64,000 nucleotides of DNA from Alkaliphilus metalliredigens QYMF (lineage in GTDB: Bacteria; Bacillota; Clostridia; Peptostreptococcales; Natronincolaceae), in contig NC_009633.1 of the NCBI RefSeq assembly GCF_000016985.1, positions 1,178,001 to 1,242,000 on the forward strand. The letters are read 5' to 3'. Made by a program: the position numbers and the translations under genes. Numbering within the stretch: the first letter of the stretch is position 1; every line of letters begins with the position of its first letter. This document shows, piece by piece, positions 45,355 to 54,698 of this stretch. The notes under the pieces were generated by a model. That model saw only the letters and a program-made list of their open reading frames with translations. It searched no databases and had not been told where the DNA came from.

Positions 45355-46368
45355 ATGACAATCAAAATTGGTATCCCTAGAGGACTATGGGTGTATGATT
45401 ATTACCCACTATGGAAGACCTTCTATGAAGCATTAGGGGCAGAAGTCATCTTATCCAACCCTACTAATAAGAGCATTTTAGATCAAGGAGTAAAAAATAC
45501 CGTTGATGAGGCCTGCTTGCCGGTTAAAATTTTTAATGGACATGTATTAGATTTAAAGGATAAAGTGGATTATATATTTGTTCCTAAGATCATGAGTGTC
45601 TATCGCAAAGAATACATTTGTCCAAAGTTTTGTGGATTGCCAGAAATGGTAAAACACTCAATTCCTGATCTTCCCCCGATGATCGATACAGAGATTAACT
45701 TTAACCGCTCTAGAAAACATCTCATGAGGACAGTTTATGAATTTGGAAGTTATGTGACAACAAATAAAAAACAGATTAAAAAGGCATACGAAGAAGCCCT
45801 ACAAGAGTATGAAAAATTTAAAAAACAGCTCAAACAAGGTGCACTACCATTAGATGGAATTGTTAAGCCCTATGTCATCACTGACAGCCAAGAGCAAAAG
45901 GAGATTAAAAAGAGTGGGAATGCAAAAAGAATTGCCATCATGGGACACTCCTATAATTTATATGATACCTATGGCTCTATGAATTTAGTTAAGAAGCTAC
46001 AGGATCAAAATATAGAGATTATCACAGCGGAGATGATAGACTACAAAGTGATTAACCAATATGCTGAAACATTAGAGAAAAAGATGTTTTGGAGTTTTGG
46101 AAGGAAATTATTAGGTACTGCTATGTATTTAGCAGTGGAAAAAAATGTAGACGGGATTATTTACTTGTCGTCTTTTGGATGTGGAATTGATTCTATCATT
46201 GAAGACTTATTTGAAAGAAAGATTAGAAAAGAAGGTGGCATTCCTTTTCTATTGATTACGGTGGATGAACATACAGGAGAAGCAGGCGTCAATACAAGGT
46301 TAGAAGCCTTTATGGATATGATTGATTGGAGGAAGCGTGATGAAGGTAACCTTTCCGCACATGGGTAA
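45355..46368 (+). CDS. DUF2229 activase-associated protein
   Basis: 337 residues: IKIGIPRGLWVYDYYPLWKT, DEACLPVKIFNGHVLDLKDK, and VDEHTGEAGVNTRLEAFMDM at the C-terminus. Same module as residues about 635-850 of the fused protein at 323, where it reads VGIPRVLFLHKLFPLF and EETCYPIKLINGHV. The conserved Cys (DEACLP) and the CPKFCGLP pair may bind a cluster. First of three overlapping genes that together equal the fused protein. Biochemical function unknown. Confidence 0.8.
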   Translation: MTIKIGIPRGLWVYDYYPLWKTFYEALGAEVILSNPTNKSILDQGVKNTVDEACLPVKIFNGHVLDLKDKVDYIFVPKIMSVYRKEYICPKFCGLPEMVKHSIPDLPPMIDTEINFNRSRKHLMRTVYEFGSYVTTNKKQIKKAYEEALQEYEKFKKQLKQGALPLDGIVKPYVITDSQEQKEIKKSGNAKRIAIMGHSYNLYDTYGSMNLVKKLQDQNIEIITAEMIDYKVINQYAETLEKKMFWSFGRKLLGTAMYLAVEKNVDGIIYLSSFGCGIDSIIEDLFERKIRKEGGIPFLLITVDEHTGEAGVNTRLEAFMDMIDWRKRDEGNLSAHG

Positions 46369-47452
46369 CCAATATGTGGCCACAAAGATATTATTAGAAG
46401 AATTAGGGGTAGATATAGTTGTGCCGGCAGAATGTAACCAGGAGGCATTGAACATTGGGACGCAACATTCCCCAGAGTCCATTTGTCTTCCACTAAAGGT
46501 AAATATAGGGAATTATATGAAGGGATTCAAAGAAGGAGCCGATACCATCGTTTTGACAGGAAGCTGTGGACCTTGTCGTTTCGGGTACTACTCCATTCTC
46601 CAAAAAGAAATACTGAAGGATATGGGATATGATGATATTAAGGTCATTCTTTTGGATCCTCCCCAAGGAGATTATAAAAATTTTATTGATAGTGTAACAG
46701 AATTAGCACAAACAAAAAATCCCTACAAGATATTAAGGGCATTGAAGAAAGCCATTCAAATTCTGTATGAAGTAGATGCATTAGAGGAGGCAACCCATTA
46801 TAAAAGACCTCGGCAAAAGCAAAAAGGACTAGTGGATCGATATTATGATCAATTTCACAAAGATGTTCGAAAGGTCTATGGTTATAAGGAAACTTCACGG
46901 GTGATTGAGAAGGCCAGACAAGATATATTAAATATTGAAGAAGAGCCCAATCGAGAAATATTAAAGATCGGAATCATTGGTGAAATTTATACGGTCATTG
47001 AACCATTCGTTAATTTGAATATAGAGAAAAAGCTTGGAGATATGGGGATTGAGGTTCATCGGTCGCTTAAAATTAGTCATTGGTTAACGGAGCATTTGTT
47101 TTTATCTCCATTGAATTTAACAATGGAAGGAAAGACCAGGAAGGCAGCGGAACCTTATATTAAAACAATGATTGGTGGACATGCTCGAGAAACCGTGGGG
47201 CATGGGGTTCGATATGCCCAAGAGGGGTTTGATGGCATCATTCAAATTTACCCCTTTACATGTATGCCTGAAATTGTGGCCCAAAGTATTTTACCTAAGG
47301 TGGAAACGGATTATAATACACCTTATTTATGTTTAATTGTAGATGAGATGACAGGTGAGGCGGGGTTTAACACACGAATAGAAGCTTTTACTGATCTTTT
47401 ACAACGGAGAAAGGAGCTAAGGCATAATGAAAAACTGTTATCTGGGAATTGA
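46340..47452 (+). CDS. HgdB-like activase-associated protein
   Basis: 370 residues: KVTFPHMGNQYVATKILLEEL, HSPESICLPLKVNIGNYMKG, GSCGPCRFGYYS and VDEMTGEAGFNTRIEAFTDLL. Related to the HgdB/DUF2229 fold and to the C-terminal part of the 323 protein (VLYLPHLYPYAQML). The Cys triad (ICLP, CGPC) could hold an Fe-S cluster. ATG 46340 is 7 nt after GGAGG and lies inside the previous gene; the longer frame is not needed. Confidence 0.8.
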   Translation: MKVTFPHMGNQYVATKILLEELGVDIVVPAECNQEALNIGTQHSPESICLPLKVNIGNYMKGFKEGADTIVLTGSCGPCRFGYYSILQKEILKDMGYDDIKVILLDPPQGDYKNFIDSVTELAQTKNPYKILRALKKAIQILYEVDALEEATHYKRPRQKQKGLVDRYYDQFHKDVRKVYGYKETSRVIEKARQDILNIEEEPNREILKIGIIGEIYTVIEPFVNLNIEKKLGDMGIEVHRSLKISHWLTEHLFLSPLNLTMEGKTRKAAEPYIKTMIGGHARETVGHGVRYAQEGFDGIIQIYPFTCMPEIVAQSILPKVETDYNTPYLCLIVDEMTGEAGFNTRIEAFTDLLQRRKELRHNEKLLSGN

Positions 47453-48416
47453 TGTTGGTTCTGTTAGTACAAATATTGTACTAATGGGTGAAGATAAAAA
47501 GATATTAGTCAAGGCATATACACGAACCCAGGGAAAACCCATAGAGGCCATTCAAAGAGGCTTCAAGGAGATTCAAACGAAGCTAAAGGAAAAGGTAATT
47601 GTAAAGGGTGTAGGGTCAACGGGCAGCGGTAGACATCTTGCTTCAATGATTGTTGGGGCAGATATTGTGAAAAACGAAATCACTGCCCACGGTATTGCTG
47701 CTTTGAGTTTTGTAGATGGAGTGCGAACCATATTAGAAATTGGTGGACAGGACTCCAAAATTATTTTATTGAGAGACGGTGTCATCAGTGACTTTGCAAT
47801 GAATACAGTCTGTGCAGCAGGTACTGGATCTTTTTTAGATAGACAAGCCGCACGGCTAGGCATTGAAATTGAAGACTTTGGGGACGAAGCCCTCAAATCC
47901 GCAAATGCAGTGCGAATTGCAGGAAGGTGTGCGGTATTTGCAGAGTCAGATATGATCCATAAGCAGCAATTAGGACATAATCAGGAGGATATTATTAAGG
48001 GACTTTGTGATGCCCTTGTTAGAAACTTCTTAAATAATCTGGGGAAGGGAAAAGAGATTCTGGGACCCGTTGTGTTTCAAGGAGGGGTAGCAGCCAATAT
48101 TGGCATCAAAAAATCCTTTGAAGAAGCCCTAGGTTTTGAGGTTTATGTGCCGCCTCACCACGAAGTCATGGGGGCAATTGGCTGCTGTCTATTAGCACAG
48201 GAGCATCACATAAAGGGAAATAAAACAAAGTTTGAAGGATTTGAGCTGGCGAACTCAGGATACCAAGTCAAGGGTATCGAGTGTGAAGATTGTGCCAATC
48301 TATGTGAAGTCATTGAAATATTTAAGGATGATAACCTTATGGCCAGATGGGGAGATAAATGTGGTAAATGGAGTGATTTAGTAAAAGAGAATAATGAAAA
48401 TGAAAAGTTAGCGTAA
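47427..48416 (+). CDS. 2-hydroxyacyl-CoA dehydratase activator-type ATPase
   Basis: 329-residue HgdC-like ASKHA ATPase. GIDVGSVSTNIVLM phosphate 1, GVGSTGSGRHLAS, EIGGQDSK phosphate 2, and cluster cysteines C129 (CAAGTGSF) and C168 (AGRCAVFAESD), matching the Cys pair that bridges [4Fe-4S] between HgdC monomers. A C-terminal CEDCANLCEV extension adds Cys residues beyond the usual length. Overlaps the previous gene by 26 bp. Likely transfers electrons, with ATP hydrolysis, to the two preceding gene products. Confidence 0.87.
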   Translation: MKNCYLGIDVGSVSTNIVLMGEDKKILVKAYTRTQGKPIEAIQRGFKEIQTKLKEKVIVKGVGSTGSGRHLASMIVGADIVKNEITAHGIAALSFVDGVRTILEIGGQDSKIILLRDGVISDFAMNTVCAAGTGSFLDRQAARLGIEIEDFGDEALKSANAVRIAGRCAVFAESDMIHKQQLGHNQEDIIKGLCDALVRNFLNNLGKGKEILGPVVFQGGVAANIGIKKSFEEALGFEVYVPPHHEVMGAIGCCLLAQEHHIKGNKTKFEGFELANSGYQVKGIECEDCANLCEVIEIFKDDNLMARWGDKCGKWSDLVKENNENEKLA

Positions 48417-48440
48417 AACCCCAATTTGGGGTTTTTTTTA
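48415..48440 (+). terminator. Rho-independent terminator
   Basis: AAAACCCC/GGGGTTTT stem directly after the activator stop, T8 tail. Confidence 0.85.
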
Positions 48441-48489
48441 CTTAATTAGTTTGAAGTTGCAAAAAGATGGATATAATATATAATGGTAT

Positions 48490-48504
48490 TGCAAAGAATT
48501 TGCA
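48490..48504. promoter_or_regulatory. Inverted repeat upstream of znuA
   Basis: TGCAAA-gaa-TTTGCA, 31 bp before the znuA start and just after a TATAAT (about 48475). It does not match the Zur or AdcR consensus I know. A looser TGCAAAC…GTTTGCA occurs at 55259-55287. Confidence 0.4.
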
Positions 48505-48534
48505 TTTAGAAAAATAATGGAGGTGTTTACTACA

Positions 48535-49684
48535 ATGAAAAAAAGAATTTTCACAGTGATTTCACTACTGATGATGGTTATGTTAATACTGGGGGGTTGT
48601 GCCCAAGAGAGTGAAGTGAGTGATCAAAACACAGAAGAAATACAAGAAGCGCAGAAAATAAAAGTATTTGCTAGTTTTTACCCTCTTTATGACTTTGCAG
48701 GTAAAATTGGAGGAGACAGAATTGATCTTCAAACAATTGTTCCTGCAGGAACTGAGCCCCATAGTATTCGAAATACCCACAAGAACATTAGCCCATCTTG
48801 AGGCGGCAGATGTATTTATTTATAATGGAGCGGAAATGGAACCCTGGATTGACCAGGTATTAGAATTGTTAAAGGATAAAGACATCATAATTGTTAATGC
48901 AAGTGAATCAGTAGAACTATTGGCATTTAACGACGGTCATGGACACAGCCATGACGAAGATGATCATCATGATGATGACCACGGACATAGCCATGACGAA
49001 GATGAGCACCATGATGACGACCACGGACATAGCCATGACGAAGATGATCATCATGATGGTGACCATGGACATAGCCATGACGAAGATGATCATCACGATG
49101 ATGACCATGGACATAGCCATGATGAAGATGATCATCATGATGATGACCACGACCACGGAGAATATGACCCACATATTTGGGTAGATCCAATTAACGCAAT
49201 CAAAATTTCTGAACAAATAAAGCTTGCCTTTGTTGCAAGAGATCCTGAGCATCATGCAGTATATGAAGAAAACTTTGAAGTATTTAAAACGCAATTAGAA
49301 AAACTAGATGAAGATTTTAGAGCAGGACTACAAGATATCAAACAAAGAAAAATCATTGTGTCCCATTCAGCCTTTGGATACTTAGCACATCGTTATGGGT
49401 TAGAAGAAATTTCTGTGTCAGGTATTTCTCCCCATGCTGAGCCGAGCCCTGGACGATTGGCGGAATTAACAAAGGTAGCTAGAGAAGAAAACATTAACTA
49501 TATTTTCTTTGAAGAATTGGCAAATCCAAGAACCGCAGAAACATTAGCCAATGAAGCCAACTTAGAGGCATTAATCCTAAATAATATAGAAGGGCTGACA
49601 GAGGCTCAACTAAATGCAGGAGAAGATTTTATTTCTCTGATGTACAAAAATATAGAGACCTTACAAAGGGCGTTGATGGAATAG
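48535..49684 (+). pseudogene. znuA: Zinc ABC binding lipoprotein ZnuA, one-base frameshift
   Basis: Lipoprotein signal MLILGGC, then FASFYPLYDFAGKIGGDRI and IVPAGTEPHS in frame one. At about 48765 an extra A shifts the frame; frame two continues FEIPTRTLAHLEAADVFIYN, the His-rich loop, DPHIWVDP, and ends QRALME. Metal ligands (PHS, DPHIW, HSAFGY, EE) are all there. Five 14-residue His/Asp repeats form the loop. If the shift is real the importer lacks its receptor; a sequencing error is equally possible. ATG 48535 follows GGAGG. Confidence 0.8.
48938..49147 (+). repeat. Five tandem 42-bp repeats in the znuA His loop
   Basis: Each 42-bp unit encodes H-G-H-S-H-D-E-D-D/E-H-H-D-D/G-D. Third positions vary slightly (GAC/GAT, CAC/CAT) between copies, so the array is not brand new. 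Copy number probably varies by slippage. His-rich loops buffer or sense zinc. Confidence 0.9.
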
Positions 49685-50431
49685 ATGGAAAAGGTAGTAG
49701 AAGTTAAAAATATTGAATTCGCATACGATAGGGCACCTGTATTAAAGGATGCCAGCTTAGAGATCTATCAAGGAGACTTTATGGGGATTGTTGGTCCTAA
49801 TGGTTCAGCAAAAAGTACCCTATTGAAACTGCTGCTGGGGTTAATGAAACCCCAGCAGGGAACAGTTTCTTTGTTTGGGACGCCGATTCATCGATTTAAT
49901 CAGTGGAATCGAATTGGTTATATTTCACAAAAAGTAAGGGACTTTAATATTGGATTTCCTGCTACAGTGGAAGAAGTCGTAGGGGCAAATCTATACAGTC
50001 AGATGGGCTTCTTAAAATTCATAGGGAAAAAGCATAAAGAAAAAATTCGTGAGGCATTAGAAATTGTTAATATGACAGATTATCAAAAACGACTGATCGG
50101 AAACCTATCCGGTGGACAGCAACAGCGGGTTTTTATTGCCCGTACGTTGATTAATAATCCAGAAATTATCTTTATGGATGAGCCCTTAGTGGGTGTGGAT
50201 GTGGATTCTCAAGATAAATTTTATGAATTGATGGAAAAACTCAATAAAGAGCTGGGAATTACATTGGTAATGGTGTCTCATGATATTGGTGTGATTACCA
50301 ATCGAGCAAATCGTGTGGCGTGCTTGGGAAACCAGCAGGTTTTCGTCCATGATTCAAAGCATTTTAATGAGGAAAAATACATTAGAGATGTTTATGGGAA
50401 GAAGGCAGTGCTGCTACATCATAAACATTAA
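49685..50431 (+). CDS. znuC: Zinc ABC ATP-binding protein
   Basis: 248 residues. Walker A is GPNGSAKST, with Ala for the second Gly, as is usual in Gram-positive ZnuC/AdcC proteins. Signature LSGGQQQRVFIAR, Walker B IIFMDEPLVGVD, switch VSHDIGV. Starts 1 bp after the znuA stop, with its own weak site, so coupled translation is expected. Confidence 0.9.
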   Translation: MEKVVEVKNIEFAYDRAPVLKDASLEIYQGDFMGIVGPNGSAKSTLLKLLLGLMKPQQGTVSLFGTPIHRFNQWNRIGYISQKVRDFNIGFPATVEEVVGANLYSQMGFLKFIGKKHKEKIREALEIVNMTDYQKRLIGNLSGGQQQRVFIARTLINNPEIIFMDEPLVGVDVDSQDKFYELMEKLNKELGITLVMVSHDIGVITNRANRVACLGNQQVFVHDSKHFNEEKYIRDVYGKKAVLLHHKH

Positions 50432-50446
50432 TAGAGGGGAATTGTT

Positions 50447-51277
50447 ATGCCAGAAATACTAACCTATGGTTTTATGCAAAGGGCTTTTATGGCAGGAATT
50501 ATGATTGCTGTTATTTGTCCTGCTATTGGAATCTTTCTTGTTTTAAGAAGATTATCTATGATCGGAGATACACTTTCTCATGTTGCCTTGGCTGGAGTTG
50601 CTGGGGGAATGCTTTGGGGAATCTATCCTATTTATTCGGCCTTAGGCTTTTCTGTCCTTGCGGCTTTAGCTATTGAAAGATTACGGAAGGAATATGCACA
50701 ATATGCAGAGCTATCCATTGCCATTATCCTCTCTGCAGGGATTGGATTAGCTACGATTTTAATTAGCATGGGCAATGCAAATGCTGCTATTTTTAGTTAC
50801 TTATTTGGAAGCATTGCACTGGTTTCTAGTCAAGATATTATGACGGTTATGGGACTTGGGGTCTTTATCCTATTATCTGTTTTAGTTTTTTATAGGGGGC
50901 TCTTTTATATTGCATTTGACGAGGAAGCGGCGAAACTAGCCGGGGTACCGGTTAAATTTATCAACCTATACTTTACAATTTTAATAGCCATGACCATTGC
51001 GATTTCCATGAGAATTGTAGGCATTTTGCTGGTATCTTCTATGATGATTATCCCCGTTGCCACCAGTCTGCAGCTGGCAAAAAGCTTTAAAGGTGCATTT
51101 TCTTATTCCATACTATTTGGACTCATATCTGTCTTAATTGGACTGACACTTTCATTTTATGGAGATTTAGCACCGGGAGGAGCCATTGTTGTGACAGCTG
51201 TTATGATATTGATGGTTGTTCTGGTGACAAAGACCGCAAGGGGAAACTATTTAAGGAAGCTCGCAAGGGAAATATAA
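50447..51277 (+). CDS. znuB: Zinc ABC permease
   Basis: 276 residues, about eight helices, ABC-3 family: YGFMQRAFMAGIMIAVICPA, LSHVALAGVAGG, and DEEAAKLAGVPVKFINLYFT coupling loop. ATG 50447 after AGAGGGG. Forms ZnuBC with the gene before it. Confidence 0.9.
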   Translation: MPEILTYGFMQRAFMAGIMIAVICPAIGIFLVLRRLSMIGDTLSHVALAGVAGGMLWGIYPIYSALGFSVLAALAIERLRKEYAQYAELSIAIILSAGIGLATILISMGNANAAIFSYLFGSIALVSSQDIMTVMGLGVFILLSVLVFYRGLFYIAFDEEAAKLAGVPVKFINLYFTILIAMTIAISMRIVGILLVSSMMIIPVATSLQLAKSFKGAFSYSILFGLISVLIGLTLSFYGDLAPGGAIVVTAVMILMVVLVTKTARGNYLRKLAREI

Positions 51278-51362
51278 TTCCACTATTAATTCTGTACCTC
51301 TTATTTGACCATATATTCTCCTTCAAGTTATGTGTTAAAGGACAGTGCTCCCTCTCATTAAG

Positions 51363-51384
51363 TTTTCATTAACTGTAATGAAAA
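51363..51384. promoter_or_regulatory. Inverted repeat upstream of a hypothetical gene
   Basis: TTTTCATTA-actg-TAATGAAAA, a perfect 9-bp inverted repeat 67 bp before the start at 51452. Possible operator; no known regulator assigned. Confidence 0.4.
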
Positions 51385-51451
51385 TTAATCTGTCACAATA
51401 GTATATACAAAGTGGCGGTATTTTTATGTAATAAGAGGGGTGAAGAAAGTA

Positions 51452-51910
51452 ATGGATAGGAATTGGAAAAATGAAGTGGGTCAAGTGCTTGAAAACACAC
51501 TGATATATGTAGATCAAGATCAACGGTTAATTCAATTGCTTTATGAGAGTGATGTGATATCACAAAAAGAATTTGATCAAATCACTGGAAGCATGGAAGG
51601 CATCAGGCCCTCTCTTCAAACAATGAGTAAAAGGATAGAAAAAATACAAAGTCGAAACGGATTACTGCCAGATCTTTATCAATTGATGAATGTACTTTTA
51701 GAATGCAAGGATTATGAAGAGCGATTAGTGGAAGGTGCAGAAAGTAAAATTCAATTCCCACAAAGCACATTTCATAAACGATTGTTAGAATACTGTATAT
51801 GTCAGCTTGATTTACAATTGCTTAATAATGCGGTATTTCGAAAAATGATCTATACCTATATATTTAGAATCATTGAATATCAAAAGGTAGTACAAAAATA
51901 TAAAAGCTAA
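51452..51910 (+). CDS. Hypothetical protein, helical
   Basis: 152 residues, not recognised. Predominantly charged and helical; contains RIEKIQSRNGLLPDLYQLM and CICQLDLQLLNNAVFRKMIY. No signal peptide or membrane segment. I use ATG 51452, about 9 nt after GAGGGGTGA; GTG 51440 sits in the ribosome site. Monocistronic, with own operator-like repeat and terminator. Codon pattern supports a real gene. Confidence 0.65.
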   Translation: MDRNWKNEVGQVLENTLIYVDQDQRLIQLLYESDVISQKEFDQITGSMEGIRPSLQTMSKRIEKIQSRNGLLPDLYQLMNVLLECKDYEERLVEGAESKIQFPQSTFHKRLLEYCICQLDLQLLNNAVFRKMIYTYIFRIIEYQKVVQKYKS

Positions 51911-51951
51911 AAAAGTGATAAACCTAAGTATTAGGTTTATCACTTTTTTTG
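51909..51951. terminator. Bidirectional terminator
   Basis: AAAAAGTGATAAACCTA pairs with TAGGTTTATCACTTTTT; serves the hypothetical gene and the convergent DUF1858 gene. Confidence 0.88.
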
Positions 51952-51952
51952 T

Positions 51953-52141
51953 TTAGGCGTTTAATTTTTCAAGTAATGCCTCGGCGTCAATTCCATGCAC
52001 CGCAGCTGCTTGCTCTATTGTCTCCATTTGAGATGAAGGACAACCCAAGCATCCCATACCAAAGGACATTAAAATGGATGCTGAATTAGGATTGATTTTT
52101 AAAGCGTTACCGATTAATGTATCTTTTGTAATTTTTTCCAT
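51953..52141 (-). CDS. DUF1858 small Cys protein
   Basis: 62 residues: ITKDTLIGNALKINPNSASIL then MSFGMGCLGCPSSQMETIEQAA. The GMGCLGC-P core is the DUF1858 hallmark, related to the N-terminus of ScdA/RIC iron-repair proteins. The Cys pair may handle nitrosative or Fe-S chemistry. ATG 52141 follows AGGGAATATA. Divergent from cooS, sharing its promoter region. An inverted repeat TGACA-N4-TGTCA (52174-52187) is upstream. Confidence 0.82.
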   Translation of the reverse strand: MEKITKDTLIGNALKINPNSASILMSFGMGCLGCPSSQMETIEQAAAVHGIDAEALLEKLNA

Positions 52142-52309
52142 TATATTCCCTCCAAAGTTAATTATTTTTAAAATGACACTTCTGTCAATTCAGACTAGAA
52201 ACGATGATTATAAAATGTACTGTCTTGTTAGATGGATTTACTATGTTTAGTACTAACTATAGTATAGGGGAAAAATAGATTAAAAAAGATGATCTGCGTC
52301 ACTAAAAAG

Positions 52310-52325
52310 TGTGATGATTGTCACA
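52310..52325. promoter_or_regulatory. Perfect CRP-type operator upstream of cooS
   Basis: TGTGA-tgattg-TCACA matches the CRP consensus exactly and lies 80-95 bp before the cooS start, a usual activator distance. A CRP-like protein with a CRP-type recognition helix is encoded at 56186. Confidence 0.7.
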
Positions 52326-52404
52326 AATAGAATAATTTTTCAAAGTATTGGAAGACTAATAGGGATAGTAGCAAATATTGATATTTTTAGAAGGAGGGAA
52401 AACT

Positions 52405-54537
52405 GTGTCAGATAAAGATGTACAAAATTCTTATCAAAGAAGTGCTGAACGGATGAGAGGGGATCAAAAGACATTTTCAGCAGATTTGACAGATGCAGAC
52501 TATAATGATCCTAGTTTGCATAAGGACGCTCATGATAAGGCTCAGGTTGATTATGAAGGAATTGAAAAATCACCATCAATGGAAGAGGTCCACAAGTGGC
52601 AAAGAGAGCATATTAAAAAGGATGATCAGTCAAAGGAAGGCTACCCTTTAAACACCATCATTGATCCTGCCATGAGAGAGATGTATCAAGTTGTACATAA
52701 TGCTGGAATGAGTAATGTATTCGATCGTTTCAGTGAGCAACAGCCAACCCAATGTAAGTTTTGTATTGAAGGCCTGTCCTGTCAGCTCTGTGCCAATGGC
52801 CCTTGTCGGATTAGTAAAAAGGCCCCTAGGGGTGTCTGTGGCGTGGATGCTCACACAATGGTGGCGAGAAACTTTGTATACCGTCATGTAACCATTGGTA
52901 CATCAGCAAATATTTTTCATTGCCATCAAGCTGCCCGTACATTAAAGGCTGCAGGAGAGCATCCAGAGAGTGGGTTAAAGATTCGTGACCCAGAAAAATT
53001 GAAAAAGTATGCTGATATGGCTGGACTCGATGCGAATCAACCAATTGATAAGCTGGCAGTTACATTTGCACAGTGGGTAATGGATGACATCCACTTGCCT
53101 CATCATGTGGAATCTAAGGCAGTTGAAGCCTTTGCACCTACGAAGCGAAAGAAACTTTGGAGAGAACTGGGGTTATTCCCAGGAGGCGGATATAGTGAGG
53201 TTGCCTATGCCCAAACCCAATGTATGACCAACTTTAACTCAGACCCTGTGGAGTTTCTACTGAGAAGTGTACGTTTGGGTGTTGCCAATGAGTACCAAGG
53301 ATTATTCCTACTAAATATTGTGCAGGAAATATTAATGGGAACCCAGGAGATTGCAATGAAGAAACAGAATATGGGATTATTAAAGAAAAATCAAATTAAT
53401 GTTGTGACCAATGGGCATATGCCTTTACTTGCCCATGTGGCCATCGACATCGCCTCAACCGATGAATGGCAACAGAAGGCAAAGGATGCTGGTGCGGATG
53501 GCATCAAAATATTTGGACATGTATGTGAAGGGCAACAGCTCATCAATTATGAAGGAATGCATAACCAAAGCGCCTATGGGGGACAAGAAGGAGAATGGCT
53601 ATCCCAAGAATACCTATTGGCTACTGGTGTGGTAGATCTGTTTATGTTTGATTATAATTGTACTGTACCGACGATGCCTATATTTGCGAAAAAGTTTGGG
53701 ACAAAGCTATTGAGTACACATCCTGTTATAAAATTGCAAGGAACCGAGACTTTGGACTTTGTGCCTGAAAAGATGAAGGAACAAGCTGTGAAGGCACTGG
53801 ATATGGCAATCGAATCCTTTAAAGAAAGAAAGCAGGCTAATCGTAAAACCTATATTCCGCCCCATGTGTCAGATTGTATGGTTGGATTTAGTACGGAGTC
53901 AGTACGAAATGCCCTTGGCGGAAGCTTTGACCCATTAATTGAACAGATTGCAAACGGAAATATAAGAGGTATTGCCACCATTGTAGGTTGTACCACAGCG
54001 AGATATGGCCAGGGTGGAAGTAATATTTTTAAGATTACCAAGGGCTTAATTGAAAACAATATTTTAGTCCTCTCTGGTGGATGTACTTCTAGTGTAATGG
54101 AGTATACGGGATTAACAAACCCCAAGGCATCTGAAGAGTGTGGAGAGGGATTGAAGGCTGTTTGCGAGAAACTAGGCATTCCACCGGTATTAACCTATGG
54201 AGCCTGTGTGGATATTGGAAAGATGACTCAAACTGCAGTTGAATTAGCTGATGCACTTGATGTTGATACCAATATGCTTCCTCTTGTTATTGGGGCACCT
54301 GAATATTTAGAGCAAAAAGCTGTGGCTGATGCATGTACTGCTGTTGCCTTAGGATGGTTAGTTCATGTGGCGCCTGTTCCTTCTATTACAGGTAGTGATC
54401 TAGTAGTGAAAACATTAACCGAAACAACTGAGACCCTAGGACTTGGAAAAGTAGTGGTGGAAATGGATGCAGAGAAAACAATACAGATTTATGTGGATCA
54501 TATTGAAAAGAAACGAAAGGAATTAGGGTTAAATTAA
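52405..54537 (+). CDS. cooS: Anaerobic CO dehydrogenase, catalytic subunit
   Basis: 710 residues. CKFCIEGLSCQLCANGPCRI (C117 onward) holds the D- and B-cluster cysteines; GHVCEGQQL, VGCTTARYGQGGSN, LSGGCTSSVM and YGACVDIGKM carry C-cluster ligands. Oxidises CO to CO2 at a Ni-Fe-S site. GTG 52405 lies 7 nt after AGGAGGG. No cooF, cooC, hydrogenase or acetyl-CoA synthase genes adjoin it, so its electron partner and nickel-insertion factor lie elsewhere. Regulated probably by the CRP-type site upstream. Confidence 0.94.
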   Translation: MSDKDVQNSYQRSAERMRGDQKTFSADLTDADYNDPSLHKDAHDKAQVDYEGIEKSPSMEEVHKWQREHIKKDDQSKEGYPLNTIIDPAMREMYQVVHNAGMSNVFDRFSEQQPTQCKFCIEGLSCQLCANGPCRISKKAPRGVCGVDAHTMVARNFVYRHVTIGTSANIFHCHQAARTLKAAGEHPESGLKIRDPEKLKKYADMAGLDANQPIDKLAVTFAQWVMDDIHLPHHVESKAVEAFAPTKRKKLWRELGLFPGGGYSEVAYAQTQCMTNFNSDPVEFLLRSVRLGVANEYQGLFLLNIVQEILMGTQEIAMKKQNMGLLKKNQINVVTNGHMPLLAHVAIDIASTDEWQQKAKDAGADGIKIFGHVCEGQQLINYEGMHNQSAYGGQEGEWLSQEYLLATGVVDLFMFDYNCTVPTMPIFAKKFGTKLLSTHPVIKLQGTETLDFVPEKMKEQAVKALDMAIESFKERKQANRKTYIPPHVSDCMVGFSTESVRNALGGSFDPLIEQIANGNIRGIATIVGCTTARYGQGGSNIFKITKGLIENNILVLSGGCTSSVMEYTGLTNPKASEECGEGLKAVCEKLGIPPVLTYGACVDIGKMTQTAVELADALDVDTNMLPLVIGAPEYLEQKAVADACTAVALGWLVHVAPVPSITGSDLVVKTLTETTETLGLGKVVVEMDAEKTIQIYVDHIEKKRKELGLN

Positions 54538-54552
54538 ATAGGATTGTCTATG

Positions 54553-54592
54553 CAAAGAAAGGATTCCATAGTGAATCCTTTCTTTTTTTGAC
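54553..54592 (+). terminator. cooS terminator
   Basis: AAAGAAAGGATTC/GAATCCTTTCTTT stem with T7. Confidence 0.88.
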
Positions 54593-54635
54593 AATAGAAT
54601 TCGTATGATGCTCTCTCATCGACTCATAAGTGCAC

Positions 54636-54668
54636 TAAAAAAAGAAGTCCTCCATGGGCTTCTTTGAT
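54636..54668 (-). terminator. Terminator of the DUF1622 gene
   Basis: Read on the minus strand, AAAGAAGCCC pairs with GGACTTCTTT (one mismatch) and is followed by T4-7. Confidence 0.65.
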
Positions 54669-54698
54669 AATCATCTATTATTAATTATGTTATCATAA

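Noticed and set aside
48938-49147. CRISPR-like array
   Set aside because: The copies are directly adjacent with no spacers and are in frame in znuA; it is a coding tandem repeat.
48917-49294. Antisense and third-frame open frames over the His-rich repeats
   Set aside because: They exist only because the 42-bp repeat is stop-free in several frames; they have no ribosome sites and repeat Met/Ile or His/Arg patterns.
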